Positions 62,473 through 64,000 of a stretch of 64,000 nucleotides of DNA are shown one piece after another (the stretch's first letter is position 1; the number at the start of each line of letters is the position of its first letter). Where the stretch lies: assembly GCF_029143285.1 (NCBI RefSeq), contig NZ_JAPDSH010000001.1, positions 186,001 through 250,000 on the forward strand, read 5' to 3'. The notes under the pieces are model-generated. The model was not told the DNA's origin and did no database searches. It was given only the letters and a program-made list of their open reading frames with translations. A program made the translations under genes and the position numbers. This DNA comes from Vagococcus proximus. GTDB taxonomy: Bacteria > Bacillota > Bacilli > Lactobacillales > Vagococcaceae.

Positions 62473-63627
62473 ATGAAACAATTTAAAATTATAGCAACAG
62501 CAGCAAGTGGTATGGAAGCACTTGTAGGAAAAGAATTAAGAGATTTAGGAATTGAATGTCAAGTTGAAAATGGTAAAGCTATTTTTCACGGGGATATCGA
62601 AACAATCGCAACAGCAAATTTATGGTTAAGAACTGCTGACCGTATTAAAATTGTTGTAGGTGAATTTAAAGCCGTAACATTTGATGAATTATTTGAAAAA
62701 ACAAAAGCGTTGCCTTGGGAAGATATCTTACCGATGGATGCAGAATTTCCAGTAGCGGGAAAATCTTTAAAATCAACATTGTTTAGTATTTCTGATTGTC
62801 AAGCCATTACCAAAAAAGCAATCGTAAGTCGTTTAAGTGAGGTATATCATAGATATGGCCGTTTACCAGAATCAGGAGCTAAATTTCCATTAGAAGTTGC
62901 TTTATTAAAGGATCACGTGACGATTACTTTAGATACCACAGGACCTAGCTTATTCAAACGTGGTTACCGTTTAGAAAAAGGTGGAGCACCTCTTAAAGAG
63001 AATATGGCAGCGGCACTTGTGATGCTAACGAGCTGGCGTAAAGACCGCCCTTTTTATGATCCCGTATGTGGATCGGGGACTATCTGTATCGAAGCGGCTC
63101 TTATGGGGCACAATATTGCACCAGGCTTTAACCGTGAATTTTTATGTGAACAGTGGGATTGGGTTGATGCGGCTATTTTTGAAAAAGTACGTATGGAAGC
63201 CGATGCCAAAGCTGATTATGATATCGAATTAGATATTATGGGATCAGATATTGATGGTAAGATGATTCAAGTGGCACAGCGCAATGCTGAAGAAATTGGA
63301 TTAGGTGATTCAATTGTCTTTAAACAAATGCAATTAAAAGATTTTACAACTGAAAAAGAGTACGGCGTTATTGTAGCAAATCCGCCATATGGTGAACGTT
63401 TAGGTGAAGAAGAAGCCGTTCAACAATTATATCGTGAGATGGGTGAAACTTATCGTCCGCTTAAAACATGGAGTAAATATATTTTAACAAGTGACTTAAC
63501 ATTTGAAACTCATTATAAAGCTCGTGCAACTAAAAAGCGTAAGCTATACAATGGTGCGTTAAGAACGGATCTATTCCAATACTGGGGTACTAGACCACCA
63601 CGTGCACCTAGAGAATCTAAAGAGTAA
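62473..63627 (+). CDS. THUMP-domain 23S rRNA methyltransferase (RlmL/YpsC type)
   Basis: The 384-residue protein has an N-terminal ferredoxin-like and THUMP region (about 1-155, ATAASGMEALVGKELRDLG), then a Rossmann methyltransferase domain with DPVCGSGTICIEAALMG for SAM binding, GSDIDGKMIQVAQRNAEEIG, and the N6-adenine/N2-guanine catalytic motif NPPYGERLG. This is the RlmL-N-terminal-like family that makes m2G2445 in 23S rRNA. ATG 62473 is the start, after AAAAGGGAG; an in-frame ATG at 62362 lies inside rnpB and is rejected. It follows rnpB as in other Firmicutes (ypsC). Confidence 0.93.
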   Translation: MKQFKIIATAASGMEALVGKELRDLGIECQVENGKAIFHGDIETIATANLWLRTADRIKIVVGEFKAVTFDELFEKTKALPWEDILPMDAEFPVAGKSLKSTLFSISDCQAITKKAIVSRLSEVYHRYGRLPESGAKFPLEVALLKDHVTITLDTTGPSLFKRGYRLEKGGAPLKENMAAALVMLTSWRKDRPFYDPVCGSGTICIEAALMGHNIAPGFNREFLCEQWDWVDAAIFEKVRMEADAKADYDIELDIMGSDIDGKMIQVAQRNAEEIGLGDSIVFKQMQLKDFTTEKEYGVIVANPPYGERLGEEEAVQQLYREMGETYRPLKTWSKYILTSDLTFETHYKARATKKRKLYNGALRTDLFQYWGTRPPRAPRESKE

Positions 63628-63629
63628 AA

Positions 63630-63659
63630 AAAGGAACTGACCTAGTCAGTTCCTTTTTG
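63630..63659 (+). terminator. Terminator of the RlmL-type gene
   Basis: AAAGGAACTGAC and GTCAGTTCCTTT pair around CTA with a T tract. Confidence 0.85.
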
Positions 63660-63690
63660 TATTGAGAATCATTCTCAATACAGCTATAAT
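63660..63690 (+). promoter_or_regulatory. Ferrochelatase promoter with Fur-type box
   Basis: TTGAGAATCATTCTCAA (63662-63678) is a perfect palindrome of the 7-1-7 Fur type (TGANAAT-N-ATTNTCA). It covers the -35 (TTGAGA, 63662-63667) and most of the 17-base spacer before TATAAT (63685-63690), so a bound repressor would block transcription when iron (or for PerR, metal and peroxide state) allows. Confidence 0.75.
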
Positions 63691-63711
63691 GAGAGGGAAA
63701 GGAAGATGATT

Positions 63712-64000
63712 ATGAAAAAGAAGGGAATTTTGATTGCTAACATTGGGACGCCAGATAAACCTGAAAAAAAAGAAGTTAAGCACTATCTTAAACAATTTTT
63801 AGGAGATCACCGTGTTATAGACACACCGAGATGGAAATGGTTACCAATTTTGCACGGTATTATTTTAAACACACGACCTAAGAAGTCGGCTGCTTTATAC
63901 AAAGAGATTTGGACAGAAGAAGGGTCGCCATTATTAGTCTATACAAAGGCGCAAGCTAGATTATTACAAGAACAACTACCAGATTATTCTGTACGTTTTG
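63712..64000 (+). CDS. hemH: Ferrochelatase, N-terminal part (cut by window edge)
   Basis: The frame from ATG 63712 is open to the window end and gives 96 residues: KKKGILIANIGTPDKPEKKEVKHYLKQFL (in part ILIANIGTPDKPEKKEV), FLGDHRVIDTPRW, and YKEIWTEEGSPLLVYTKAQ. These match the N-terminus of ferrochelatase, which inserts iron into coproporphyrin III (Gram-positive CpfC) or protoporphyrin IX. GAAAGGAAG lies before the ATG. The catalytic His and Glu are beyond the window. No other haem synthesis gene is visible, so the organism may use this enzyme with imported porphyrin or a partial pathway; this is inference. The Fur-type box upstream suggests iron control. Confidence 0.92.
   Translation, partial: MKKKGILIANIGTPDKPEKKEVKHYLKQFLGDHRVIDTPRWKWLPILHGIILNTRPKKSAALYKEIWTEEGSPLLVYTKAQARLLQEQLPDYSVRF

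Overview
The window is a gene-dense, AT-rich stretch of a low-GC Gram-positive chromosome. The gene set points to Lactobacillales, most likely Enterococcaceae (Vagococcus or Enterococcus-like): a mevalonate operon with type II isopentenyl-diphosphate isomerase, a type B RNase P RNA between gpsB and rlmL, recU overlapping a class A PBP gene, an Mga-type regulator, an LPxTG adhesin with Cna-B repeats, and T-box leaders. The genus is an inference; no rRNA is present. I see no insertion sequence, prophage, CRISPR array or tRNA gene.

Layout. 1-4530: end of an HD-domain gene, an HxlR regulator, then a T-box leader and pheST. 4616-6444: a thiol-redox operon (unknown membrane-anchored protein, CcdA, TlpA-like thioredoxin). 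6456-8260: fhs. 8257-10022 (minus): an NhaC-family transporter under a second T-box, probably tyrosine-specific, with a 27-codon ORF in between. 10062-22206: a complete maltose/maltodextrin locus (LacI-type regulator, alpha-glucosidase, neopullulanase-type enzyme, MalEFG, MalA, maltose phosphorylase, beta-phosphoglucomutase). Glucans are imported by MalEFG, cut by the two GH13 enzymes, and maltose is phosphorolysed to beta-glucose-1-phosphate and then glucose-6-phosphate. The ABC ATPase is not in the locus. 22216-28672: TetR plus two SMR exporters, a BceAB-type ABC transporter with a convergent YxeA-like gene, an NAD(P)-binding protein, and a TetR/DUF2871 pair.

28774-37494: an unknown protein, a GNAT acetyltransferase, a MarR regulator, a membrane glycerophosphodiesterase, and a surface module (LPxTG adhesin facing an Mga-like regulator that is translationally coupled to an unknown secreted protein), then a 67-residue unknown protein. 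37474-41650 (minus): mvaK1-mvaD-mvaK2-fni. 41788-45223: a cyclophilin lipoprotein, a MupG-like glycosidase and a LysM/3D cell-wall protein. 45309-52438: obg, DUF1269 protein, rnz, SDR, LapA-like protein, recJ, apt. 52443-57850: acetate-type transporter, lysozyme-like protein, P-type ATPase, DnaD, Nth. 57852-64000: PBP1A with a long PPATE repeat tail, RecU, YpsA-like protein, GpsB, RNase P RNA, RlmL-type methyltransferase, and the start of a ferrochelatase gene under a Fur-type box.

I did not find a clearly new defence or mobile system. The observations most worth following are: a family of four related operator palindromes in the maltose locus; the tyrosine-type T-box on an NhaC gene with a coupled small ORF; a split Yxd-like BceAB/YxeA module whose two promoter regions share an 11-base motif; the adhesin/Mga/secreted-protein module; and an unknown single-cysteine protein tied to CcdA/TlpA. 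Several start codons were moved from the longest possible ORF to the site with a proper Shine-Dalgarno sequence; this is stated in each entry.
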